Assembly: GCA_002917075.1 (NCBI GenBank)
Contig: NTMA01000102.1
Location: 1-64,000 of the forward strand
Direction of reading: 5' to 3'
DNA from: Hawksworthiomyces lignivorus
Taxonomy: Eukaryota; Ascomycota; Sordariomycetes; Ophiostomatales; Ophiostomataceae
Length of the DNA: 64,000 nt
The notes beneath the pieces were generated by a model. It was given only the letters and a program-made list of their open reading frames with translations, had not been told where the DNA came from and searched no databases. The position numbers were made by a program, and so were the translations under genes. Positions 45,422 through 54,941 of the stretch are shown piece after piece; within the stretch, counting starts at the first letter, position 1; each line of letters opens with the position of its first letter.

Positions 45422-47575
45422 TTATTCCTTCTTCTCGCTGCCGGCAGCAGCAGCCGCCTCGACGTCGTCGGCCGCCACCTCGCCCATCGGCTCGGGCGCC
45501 TTCTCGGCGCCGGGCGGGGGCGTGGGGGCGAAGTGGGACATGGCGCGGATCTTGGCGCCGTAGATGTAGAAGATGACAGGGATGGGGATGAGGACGGCGC
45601 CGACGCAGCCGAGCAGGGTGCTGGCCCACTCGATGCCCAGGCCGTTGAACATGTAGGTGGCAAACAGCGGGAAGCCGGCGCCGAAGAGCGACCGCAAAAA
45701 GGTGTTGCCGGCGATGGCGGAGGCGGCGAACATTAGGTAGGCGTCAATGAGGTAGTTGAGCGACTGCAGGAAGACGGACATGAGACCGAAACCCGTCAGG
45801 ATACCCGAGAGCGCGGGCACGATCCAGTGAATGTCGGAGCGGTAGCCCGACCAGCCGAACCAGAAGATGCCGCCGGTGAAAGCGACGCCGCCAGCGATAA
45901 CCGAGGGCAGACGCCACTCCGGGATGGGGATGTTGTTGTTCGCCTTGAGCTTGCGGTTGTACCAGGGCTGCTGCAGCAGCATGGTGACGCCGGCAATGAA
46001 CTGACCCAGAATCATGCCGAAGAACGGAAGACCACCGATGCCGGGAGACATGTGGTGGACACCCTGGAAGACGAAGGGATAAGCGGTAAGGAAGAGATAG
46101 AGAATGCCTGACAATGTTAGCAGAGAGCGCGTTGTCGCTTCGAGGAGTAGTGTAGAAAGAAAAAAAGAGGACTCACCATAAATAAAGGCCATGTACACCG
46201 AGAGGGAGGTGACGATGGGCTCGAGGAACAGCAGGCGCATGGGACGCGAAAAGTTCTTGTTGATGAGCTCCCGGAAGTCGACCTCGATCTCTTCCTGGCG
46301 CGCGTGGATGCCCCAGTTGAGGGTGCGGCGGCGTAGGTCGCTGGCCTTGTCGACTAGGATGGCGGGCGGGTAGGTCTCCTTGAGGAAGAGGACCATCAGG
46401 ACAACGCAGGCGGAGCCCATGATGCCGGCAAGGTACATGGTCCAGCGCCAGCCCAGGTAGGACGTGCAGATGAAACCGCCGATGAAGGGACCCAGCAGAG
46501 GACCGGCGAAGACGGCCATGGAGAAGATCGTGATGGCGATACCACGCGTCCGGTTACCGAACATATCAGAGAACACAGCGGCGACGACGGCCAGGGGGCA
46601 GGCGCCGAAGAAGCCAGAGAAGAAGCGGCAAATCAGCACCGTCTGCAGATCCTTGGCGGTAGCCACAGCGAAACTGAAGAGGGTAAAGCCGGCCATGGAG
46701 ATCAGAAGCGGCAGCTTCCGGCCCTTCAACTCCGACAGTGGAGCCCACAACGTAGGACTAAACATTGGTGGTCAGCGGCAGACAGAGAAACGAGTAAAAG
46801 GTTAAAAAATTAGATCGAAGACTTACCCAAAAGCAAAGCCCATGACGTAGAAAGAGACGCCCAAAATGCCAACCTCTTGCGAGACACCAAACTCACGCGC
46901 CACGAATTCTGTAGCAGCAGAGAAGATACTGGAAGTGAACGCAGATGTCATAGTGGTGAAGCCCAAGATAGCACCAACGACAAGCCTATATTGAATTAAT
47001 TGTTAGGAGAAGAAAGGCAAAAGATTCAAACACAAAATAAAAAAGATCGAGAGTAAACACAAAAGCCAAAGAGATCAAGGTGGACAAATTACTTACTTCC
47101 TCCTGATGGGCCAGTTCTGGGCGTGCAGCGGGTCATCGGGCCCGTCAAACTCGACGACGTACTGCTCCTGGTCCGGCATGGCAGGGGGGTACGGCTTGCC
47201 ACCGCCGAAAGCCGGAAGGGGCAGCCGGGACCGGCGGCTGGTAGCTGTGCGGCCGACGGTGCCGCTGTGCTGGCTGCGGGCGGTCTGGATGCGCTCGAGC
47301 TGGGTCTGGCGGCGCTCGATGTCGTGCTCGCTCATGGCGCGGCTGAGACCGGAGGGGCCAGCCTCGCCCGAGGCGCCTGATGCTTGCCGATGGCGTGCTG
47401 TGACATCGGTGACGGAGGACGAGGAGGACGAGCCGCGCGAGGACGTGGACATGGCGGTGGGGATGCGCTCGAGGTCATTGTTGTGGCCGCTGCTGATGGA
47501 GCGCCGCCGTTCCGGAAACATTGACGGCGACGCCTCCTCTTCGGCTCTTAAGAGCTCGTTGTCGACTTCGGCCAT
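45422..47575 (-). CDS. MFS transporter, DHA1 polyamine/drug:proton antiporter type (Tpo-like)
   Basis: A 12-helix plasma-membrane exporter of 634 residues in four exons: 47575-47097, 46985-46827, 46757-46177 and 46107-45422. The Ser/Arg-rich N-terminal 145 residues are cytosolic and lead to the hallmark DGPDDPLHAQNWPIRRK just before helix 1. Junctions rebuild [50 protein letters not shown] (the motif-A loop) and VYMAFIYGILYLFLTAYPFVFQG. RFFSGFFGACPLAVVAA and GPLLGPFIGGF (DHA motif C region) are present, and NTFLRSLFGAGFPLF is typical near the end. Tpo-type carriers export spermine, spermidine and drugs. The C-terminal tail is acidic and Ala-rich. Introns have GCTAAC or CTAAC branch points. 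The substrate is not proven. Confidence 0.9.
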
Positions 47576-47821
47576 TTTTTGGTGAGACCTGCGGGACCTG
47601 AGCTGTGTCGCTTACGTGCAGGCTTGGTGCGGAGAAGGCCGAATGACGTAGTGCGGAGATGGGTGGTGAGACCCTCGATATGACGACAATAAGATGACGA
47701 GCGACAGAAAAATCGTCTGAAAAAGGTACGAGACTATGAAAATCCCCAGATAAGAACAATTGATGAAAAGCTTATGAAGACGAATTTCGTATTAGGGTGT
47801 CAATGCCCCTTATCGCTCGGT

Positions 47822-47855
<34 letters not shown>

Positions 47856-50800
47856 CGTAGCCGGCTGGAATGATATGTCCGGAGCTGTGCACAACGTAAA
47901 CAAAGACAAGGAATTAGGTATTAGTCTAGTATCCTAAACGGGAGCAGACGAGCTCGACCTGGACTACTTGTGAAAGAAAATATAAATATAAAATATTGTA
48001 TAAACAACGAGATGGAAAGGGAGAACTAGAAATTGGAATAAAATTATGACGATGGGGATGGGCAAGAGGGTCAGTTATAATAAAGAAAAAAGGGAGTTTC
48101 CTCTTATCTCTTATTATTACTAGTCTTTCCTAAAACGTCACCCAAGCGGCGCCCAGACGGAGCTCTTTGGATTCCCTGTTCCATTTTATTTTTATTTTTC
48201 CTACTTTTCTTTCGTTTCCTTTAATTTTTAATCCACCCCGTCGTTAAGCTATGGTAAAGTCCGCGTCGGGTGGGTGGCGAAATTGAGAAAAGAGGTGACT
48301 AAAGCTGCGCCGTTCTGGAGTTTACCATGCAGATTGCTCTGTATTGAACGAACCATACGAACAGTTTTCCTCCGTATCTACCCAGACTCCAGGCTCCATC
48401 ACTCAGCGGCAAGCAGAAAAAAAAGTTTTTGCTTCGTTTTTCCTATTTCTGTTCTCGTCTGTTTCTTCCTCTTCGTCTTTTTTTTCCCTTGCTGCCTCGG
48501 GTTATACATGTACTCGTACCGTTTGCCCCTGTAGTTTTCCCGTCTTCCTCTTCTTCTTGGCGTCATTTTTTTTCTTCTAATTTTGCCCCCGATATTTTCA
48601 CAGTATTTTCTCTCTTGTACATCCATATCTTGATTGTTTTTCAGAAATTCGGGGTCTTGTTATCATCCGTTTCCCCTGGCTTGTATCTAAGAAGATGCCC
48701 CCCCTTTCGTGTGTGTCCGTTCGCTTTGTCCGCTCGCCTTTGCCTGTGTCCTTTTCATTGACGTCCCTAGTCCAGCCCAGCTTCTTTCAAACTTTTGTCG
48801 CACTACTCCCCACTTTGAAGCGTAGCTCCAGCGGGACGATGACAAAACAAGCTCGCGCCTTCGTGCTTTCGTGCCTTCGGATCAACGCGGCTTACCAAGT
48901 AATACTAGTACATGTACAATGCCCTGCGCCAATTCCGCATCTCAGCACAGCCCAATAAATCCGCCGTATTTTATGAGAATGAGCTGCCAATGGGCACGCA
49001 CGGGGACACAAACAGGGTGGCCAGAGTGCTGAAGGCACAACAAAACACACCACCAGACTTCCGATAAATGACCCAGAAACACGCGTAAGCCTATGCATTT
49101 ATGCACGACAGCCTGCTAACAATTGCTCTCATCCGCCTGCTTGGGCCCCTCAAATCCTACGAGGACGGCAATACGGAATAAGCATACACGAAACAGTAAC
49201 TGGCCGATGCTGGCTCACCTCCTTCGCGGAGGACGGAGGTATTGCCTCTGGTACAAAACCCGTCTCAAGGGATCTGCGTCGGTGCTACTTGAGCACCGTA
49301 CTCCGTAGTGGTCCAAGTTTTTTTTTTGACACCCCCTGTACGCAAGCTGTCTCTTGCGCTGGTGGTACTGTTGCTTACAAAACGCACCTCGGCATAGAGC
49401 TTTCAGCTCCGCCATGATTGCTTTTTTCTTTTTTCTTCTATTTGTTTCATTGCAGCGACTGACAGTAAGGAATGGCAAAGCAACATCGACTTTCGGAAAT
49501 AGGCATTAGGTATGACTAAAGTTGATTCATATGTTGCAAAAGGCTCGTTGCCTACATACTATACCCTCCAGCGGCAGCCTCCGCAATTTACCAGGTTATG
49601 CAGCAAGTTTGAGTATCCGGGACGTGTATGCATATTTGTATGCAGTACTACAGAGCAGTTACCCGGTTCTGCTCTCTGCATTTTTGCGTAGATGCCCCTG
49701 CGGCTCCCATTCATCGGCGGCCAGTGCTTGTTTCGATAGGAACGCCTTTGTTAATACACGGGGCCTAATATAGCGAAGAGCTTTAGACAACTTTTGCCGA
49801 TAATAACCACGAAAAAAAAAGGTATCGCAATGTTGAAATTCTATGGGTGGGTTTTCGGGGAATGATTGTTATCGGATTTTAGCGATGGAGTCAAATTTTT
49901 TTTTTCTTTAGATCAGGCAATCTCAAGCCGAGGCGCTGGTGATGTCATGTTGGGCTGAACAAACCGCGGCAGGCAACCCCTGACAGAGAAGACAGAATTG
50001 GGAAGAAATTTCCGTGAGGGCGCCCGATGTTCTAGAAGATATAGTGCTTACCCTGGTCTGCAGGGTACAGCCCCCACTAAGGATTCCACTGGGTTTCCAC
50101 CGACGTCCCACTGTCCTCGTACTAGTACAGCACATACTCTTGCTGACTCGCCGTCTGAAGTCTAGTCAGAATTCATTACGAGTAATCTTGGGCACTGCAA
50201 ATTCCCTGCCGCAACATCGCAGCAAGGACCCGAGTTCTCTCCACACCACCAACACGTGCAGCCGTAGTGCTCTTCTGAAGGTCGACCTAAACTCCGCTTA
50301 GATATATGCCAAGTATGACTTATGAACGTCCGAACAAGGGAGTGGTTCGTTCCGTCCTGCATGTTTATGAAGCAAATTCGCACCCAGGAAGGCCGGTCCA
50401 AGAGAAAAAGGGGAAAAGAGAGGGATGCCCTTGCACAGGCTAGCTTTCTCTCACCAGCGCGTACACGTACGTAGTCTTATGCGCCATTACCGGAGCGATC
50501 GGTTTCTTCCTTGGCCTTAGAAGAATCTGATCTCGTTGCGCGACAATGAGAGCCAGCTCCGACTTCTGCTGGTACACGTACGCATGGCGGGCGACGGTGC
50601 AGATCCAGATCCGTCCCTGCTAAAATCCTAGCACGAAGGTGGAAAGTGAGAGACGCCGCAGAAACTCATAGAAGGTTGGCGGTCTTGCCTGTAAGGCTGA
50701 CACAGACGATTTTCATGTCCCTGGACCTGGACAATACAGGTGCCGTATGCGTGGGGGTTTGTTAGGGACTCGGTGGTTACGTCGCTATTATTGACCTTGG

Positions 50801-51050
50801 CGCTAAAAGACAGCGCCATTACGCGTTCAAGCTCATTTATATCCCGTAGGATACCCTTTTGCTTATACATCAAGCTTCAAGCCCTCACATTGCCTTGTGG
50901 ATACACGCTGCGTTCGTATTGTACAGAGCTAATGTGCTACTGGTATCTATCTTGGAGTCATGACACAACTATTCTTCAAAAGAAAAAGGAAAGAGGATAT
51001 GCGTAGTAAAATGGCAATCGTAATGGAAAGAGGCTCCACGTTCTTTCCCT
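47576..51050. other. 3.5-kb spacer, no confirmed gene
   Basis: It contains the promoter of the Tpo-like gene (left), a 30-base G run at 47824-47853, T-rich stretches (48180-48560) and one TACTCCGTA (49299-49307). On the minus strand at about 50440-50630 an open stretch of about 58 codons follows a TTTTAG acceptor-like site and includes LALIVAQRDQILLRPRKKPIAPV. It looks more coding-like than its surroundings but I cannot connect it to an upstream exon. Confidence 0.4.
47824..47853. repeat. Homopolymer of 30 G
   Basis: An unbroken G run between TCC and TTCGTAG, about 250 bp upstream of the Tpo-like start codon. It could form a quadruplex or be a hypermutable tract. The exact length is the kind of thing assemblies get wrong. 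Confidence 0.8.
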
Positions 51051-53068
51051 TCACCGCCGTCTCCCCCGCCGGCCGCCGCCGCCAGTGCTGGCGCCCACGC
51101 CCCAGTCGTCGGCCTCGAGCAGGCGGGCGGCGGCCTCGAGGCTGAGCCCGCTGGTCTCCGGGTAGCGGGCGCGCACGAGCAGGAAGCCGGCGGCGCAGAC
51201 GGCGGCGTAGAGCGCAAAGGTCCAGGAGGGGCGCAGCCAGTCCATGAGGGGCAGAAAAGTCAGGCCGACGACAAAGTTGGCGGACCAGTTGGCGGCCGTG
51301 GCCAGGCCGCTGCCGAGGGCGCGCACGTCGAGGGCGAAGAGCTCGCTCTGCATCCAGGGGACGTTGCCGAGGCCGACGGCGTAGGCGGCGACGTAGAGCA
51401 TGATGCTGGCCAGCACGAGGGAGGCGGCCGAGGAGCCGGGCGGCGGGGGGCGCGCCTGCGTGCCGGTGGCAGCACCCCCACCGCCGTCGCCGTCGCCCAC
51501 CGACAGGTCCAGGAACGAGAACCCGTAGGCGGCCAGCAGCAGGCCCGCGGCCATCAGCGGGATCGACCACAGCAGCACGCGGCGGCGGCCGATGCGGTCG
51601 ACCAGCAGCAGGGCGGCCACGGTGAAGGCAAAATTGGTGGCCGCCACGGTGAGTGCGGTCAACGTGGGCTGGTCGAAGCCGACGAGCGTGAAGATGGTGG
51701 CCGAGAAGTACATGAGGGAGTTCTGCGGCGCGCGCGTTAGTCTGCGAGTAATAAAAAAAAAGATAAGACGCGTGTCTGCAGAGGAACGTCCGACGTACAA
51801 ACCCGCACAGCTGCTGCAGGGCCTGCAGCAGGCACGCGACGGCTAGCGCCCGCCTATTGCGTCGCTCCGCCAAGAGCGCGGCCCACGCGTCGCCATCGAC
51901 TGCTAGCCAGCCGGGGAGGGCACACCACCGCCGCCACCCCGAAGGCTTGGCAGACGGCGATGACGCGCCAGACGTCCCCGTCAGCGTCCGCCGGTGCTGC
52001 CGACGCAGGTGGTGAGCCTCGCGCTCGGCGCGGACCTCGGCCTCGATGGTCTGGAGGACGGCGTCCGCGGCGTCGCCGCCTGCTCCACCGCCGCCATACA
52101 CGCGCCTCAGGACCGCGCGGGCATCGGCGGCGCGCCCCGCCTGCACGAGCCAGCGCGGCGACTCGGGCATGGCGACGACGAGCAGCGCCTGCACGACGGC
52201 GGGGACGGCGCCCAGGCCGACCATCCAGCGCCAGGCGACGCGGGGGTCCGCGTGCGCCGCCAGCAGCCAGCCCAGCACGTACGCCACCACCTGCCCCAGC
52301 GTGATGAAGAGCACGTTGACCGTCACCAGCCGCCCGCGGTGCGCCGCCGGCGCCGCCTCGGCAATGTACAGCGGCACCACAAAGCTGGCCGCGCCAACCG
52401 CCGCGCCCACCACGGACCGGCCCACCACCATCAGCGCCACCGAGCCGCTGGCTGCCTGCAACAGCGCGCCGACTACAAAGAGCGCGTCCGCGGCCAAGAC
52501 CACGCGCCGGCGGCCCCGTCGGTCTGCCAGCACCGAGGCCGCTGGTGACGCTGCCAGGGCGAACAGCGCTGTGCACGACGTGATGATCGACTTGTCGAGC
52601 GACGTGAGCGACCGGCCCGAGAGGGCCGTGCCGATGGAGACGAGCGTGGCAGAGATGACGCCGGTGTCGTCTGCGAAGGAAGAGAGAGACGAACAAAAAA
52701 AAAGTCAGCAAAGATATACTGAGAAAGCAAATCTTCTCTCGCTGTCACTTACATCCAAACAGCAGTCCGCTAAGGCCGGCTGAGAGCGTCAGCAGCCACA
52801 CGAACAAGCCTGGTGCAGCCGCGCTGCCCTCTTCGTTGCTGTCCTTGGGCAGAGCAGAGGATCCTTCCCCATCGTCGCCTTCTACATGGCATGGCCCACG
52901 AGCACGCTCCTCTTCCTCGTCGATAAGCAGGGGCTGCTCGTCGGCGGGCCGCAACAACGACATGGTAGTCGCGTGGGTAGTGCTGTCGATGGCCGAAATG
53001 TTGCTCCTGCTGCTGCTCCCTGTTGTTGCATAAAGCTCAATGTCTTCATCTACTAGGTTGTTCTCCAT
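51051..53068 (-). CDS. MFS sugar/myo-inositol transporter (Itr-like)
   Basis: A sugar-porter family symporter of 619 residues in three exons: 53068-52753, 52670-51799 and 51722-51051. A 90-residue acidic cytosolic N-terminus precedes helix 1. The first junction restores GLSGLLFGYDTGVISATLVSIG, the signature of inositol/hexose porters. Further motifs are VLADRRGRRRVVL, MPESPRWLVQAGRA, LQALQQLCGF joined to NSLMYFSATIF, VDRIGRRRVLL, GNVPWMQSELFALDVRALGSG and RYPETSGLSLE. Helix 10 GNVPW and the closing PETSGLSLE are usual for fungal Itr1/Itr2-like carriers. The central loop (around residues 245-310) is long and Ala/Gly/Arg-rich. Very high GC gives several long shadow frames. The substrate is inferred by family only. 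Confidence 0.9.
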
Positions 53069-53865
53069 GCATCTGTGTTGATTTGCGTCTGCAGTTTGCT
53101 AAGGATATCGTCAGAAGTCCATCACCCGTTGTTTGTTCCTGGAGGTTGTGATCCGAGGTGCAGTGAATGCAGCCACAAGCTTAGGGCGGGAAACGTAGCG
53201 GTGGGAGCGTCCGCGTCGCCCGTGTCCCCTGCCCCACAATTTGTAGCAGCCTGCGACTGGAGCCGCACCTCCACAAATCAGCCAGGGGCCATTTTCAGCT
53301 TGTAGGCTACGTCACACTCAGGCTGTAAGTGCTAAACAAGTAACAGGGCAAGCTTCAATACCGCACTATGCGATTGCTTGGGAAAACGCACTAAATGGTA
53401 ATAGGTGCCGGCAGCAAGGTCATCTTAACACCACCCGTAATAATACATGGAAGCTGCAGCACTCTATGATGTCTGCGCAATACAAAAGCTACCTCCAAAA
53501 CGCTGGATTTGACACAAAGCTAAGCTGAGGATACAAAAAGAGGCCCACTTAACCTTGGCTGCTGATTTGCGCACGCTAGGCGATCTTCCAAGCTGTAGAG
53601 TCTGCAGGCTTATTTTGATTAGTTTGGCTATGACTTGCTTGCCTTGAAGCCCCCCCCGTTTAATAGTTGACCATAGAGGCAGACTCTCTCCTGAGATGGT
53701 AATACGTGTATGTGAGGATTTAGTTGTCTAGTTCTGTAAGATGTATGAAATGATTAGTTTTCGCTGTATTGAATTATTGAAAGCTTTAGTGCGAAGTTTG
53801 CAATCACGGGGACAAAATTATAATGCAAATGCCCTTATAGACTAATTTTTTTTTCATAGTAGAAA

Positions 53866-53998
53866 TCCGAAGTGGTGTAATGGTGGCATACAGAGCCAAC
53901 TTGTATCAGGTTTGCCTGATGCTTGCCCAGTGATAGGTATCGCATCTGAGGGAGGGGTCCCAGTTCGAATCTGGGTCTTTGGAGAAAGTTGTTTTTTT
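53866..53998 (+). ncRNA. Candidate tRNA-derived Pol III element (SINE-like or decayed tRNA)
   Basis: An A-box match TGGTGTAATGG (53873-53883) is followed 79 bases later by a B-box AGTTCGAATCT (53962-53972). The B-box lies in a perfect T-arm: CCCAG, loop TTCGAAT, CTGGG. A T-run (53992-53998) could terminate Pol III. The flanks CCGAAGT and TCTTTGG pair at six of seven positions, allowing one G-U pair, like an acceptor stem. The middle does not give a proper anticodon arm (a hairpin ATCAGG-TTTG-CCTGAT sits there instead), and the spacing is too long for a plain tRNA. An intron-bearing or degenerate tRNA, or a SINE head, fits better than an intact tRNA. Confidence 0.4.
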
Positions 53999-54334
53999 CA
54001 ATAAACAGCGTGGTTGTGAACAGTATGCTTGTGAACAGCGCGGTTGTGTCATGGGAGCACACGAAGACACACGGGCAGACTCGCGCTGGATATTGGGCTG
54101 TTATACTGGAAAGGCCGGATCCACATCTCATTAATCGGAGAATATAGCATCGCCGCGCTATTTAACATCAAACTTCAGTAGCTGGTGAATATGAAATAGT
54201 CTTCATCAACTTAAAACTTCATTCTTGACAGTAGTTACGTATCTAAACTTATCAAGACTTCCGAAAACACTAGCATCAATTGAGTTACGGATCATTATTA
54301 TATGACCAATCTCTTCAATAGAGATTTTTTCTTT

Positions 54335-54381
54335 TTACAGGTTAAGCGAGAGAGTGCCGTTCTGGCTGCCGCATTGGCCGG
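54335..54381 (+). repeat. Short dispersed repeat, copy A
   Basis: It begins TTACAGGTTAAGCGAGAG and includes TTCTGGCTGCCG. It matches the copies at 62646 and 62908 over about 45 bases and then diverges. Confidence 0.6.
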
Positions 54382-54941
54382 TGCCTGGCGCCGCTTTTCG
54401 TGGTCTTTGCGAAGGGGAGGGGGAGGGGGGCTGTCTTTTTGAAGAGCTTTGTACTTACAGATTCTTTTCAATCTGCCTTTATGGCGGTGCATCACGTTCA
54501 TGTAGTGATTTGATTATCAGATTCCGAATTACCAGCAGCATGCTCGGTCGTCGCCCGCCGCACTCCCCCTCCACAGCTTAGCAGCATCTCCCTCATCGAC
54601 AGAGCGTCGTGTTTGAGGGCAGTGGTGTAATGGGGTTGTTTTAGATGTAGTTTCCCCCTCTTCCTGCTGTTTGTCGTTGTTTTCATCAATTCTGACTATT
54701 TACGTCTATCCTAGGTGGAACCCTCCGGGGCAATGACCACCGCCTGGATTAATAGGTAGATTATTATACATATTAGGTCATTATAAGTAACAGTAGGGGT
54801 ATCTAATAAAACAAAGAATATATAAATAATGAGTGATGAGTAGGGCTACGCCGCGGCATATCCTCTTCGAATTGGCCTGCCAATCGGTAGGCTAGGGTCT
54901 CAAGCCATAGCAATCTTGAAATTTGCAGAAACTTCTTGGGA

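Larger units (their letters stand above)
53069..54941. other. Transition spacer between the housekeeping block and the HET region
   Basis: GC content falls visibly across this stretch. It contains a Pol III-like element (53866-53998) and copy A of a short dispersed repeat (54335-54381). No protein gene was recognised. Confidence 0.5.

Noticed and set aside
36293..53068. Secondary-metabolite cluster around anthranilate synthase, SDR and the MFS transporters
   Set aside because: No polyketide synthase, NRPS, terpene cyclase or P450 is present; the anthranilate synthase is the housekeeping form and the spacers are large.
53866..53998. Intact tRNA gene
   Set aside because: The T-arm is perfect but there is no anticodon arm with a T33, and the element is too long for a standard tRNA; kept only as a tRNA-derived element.
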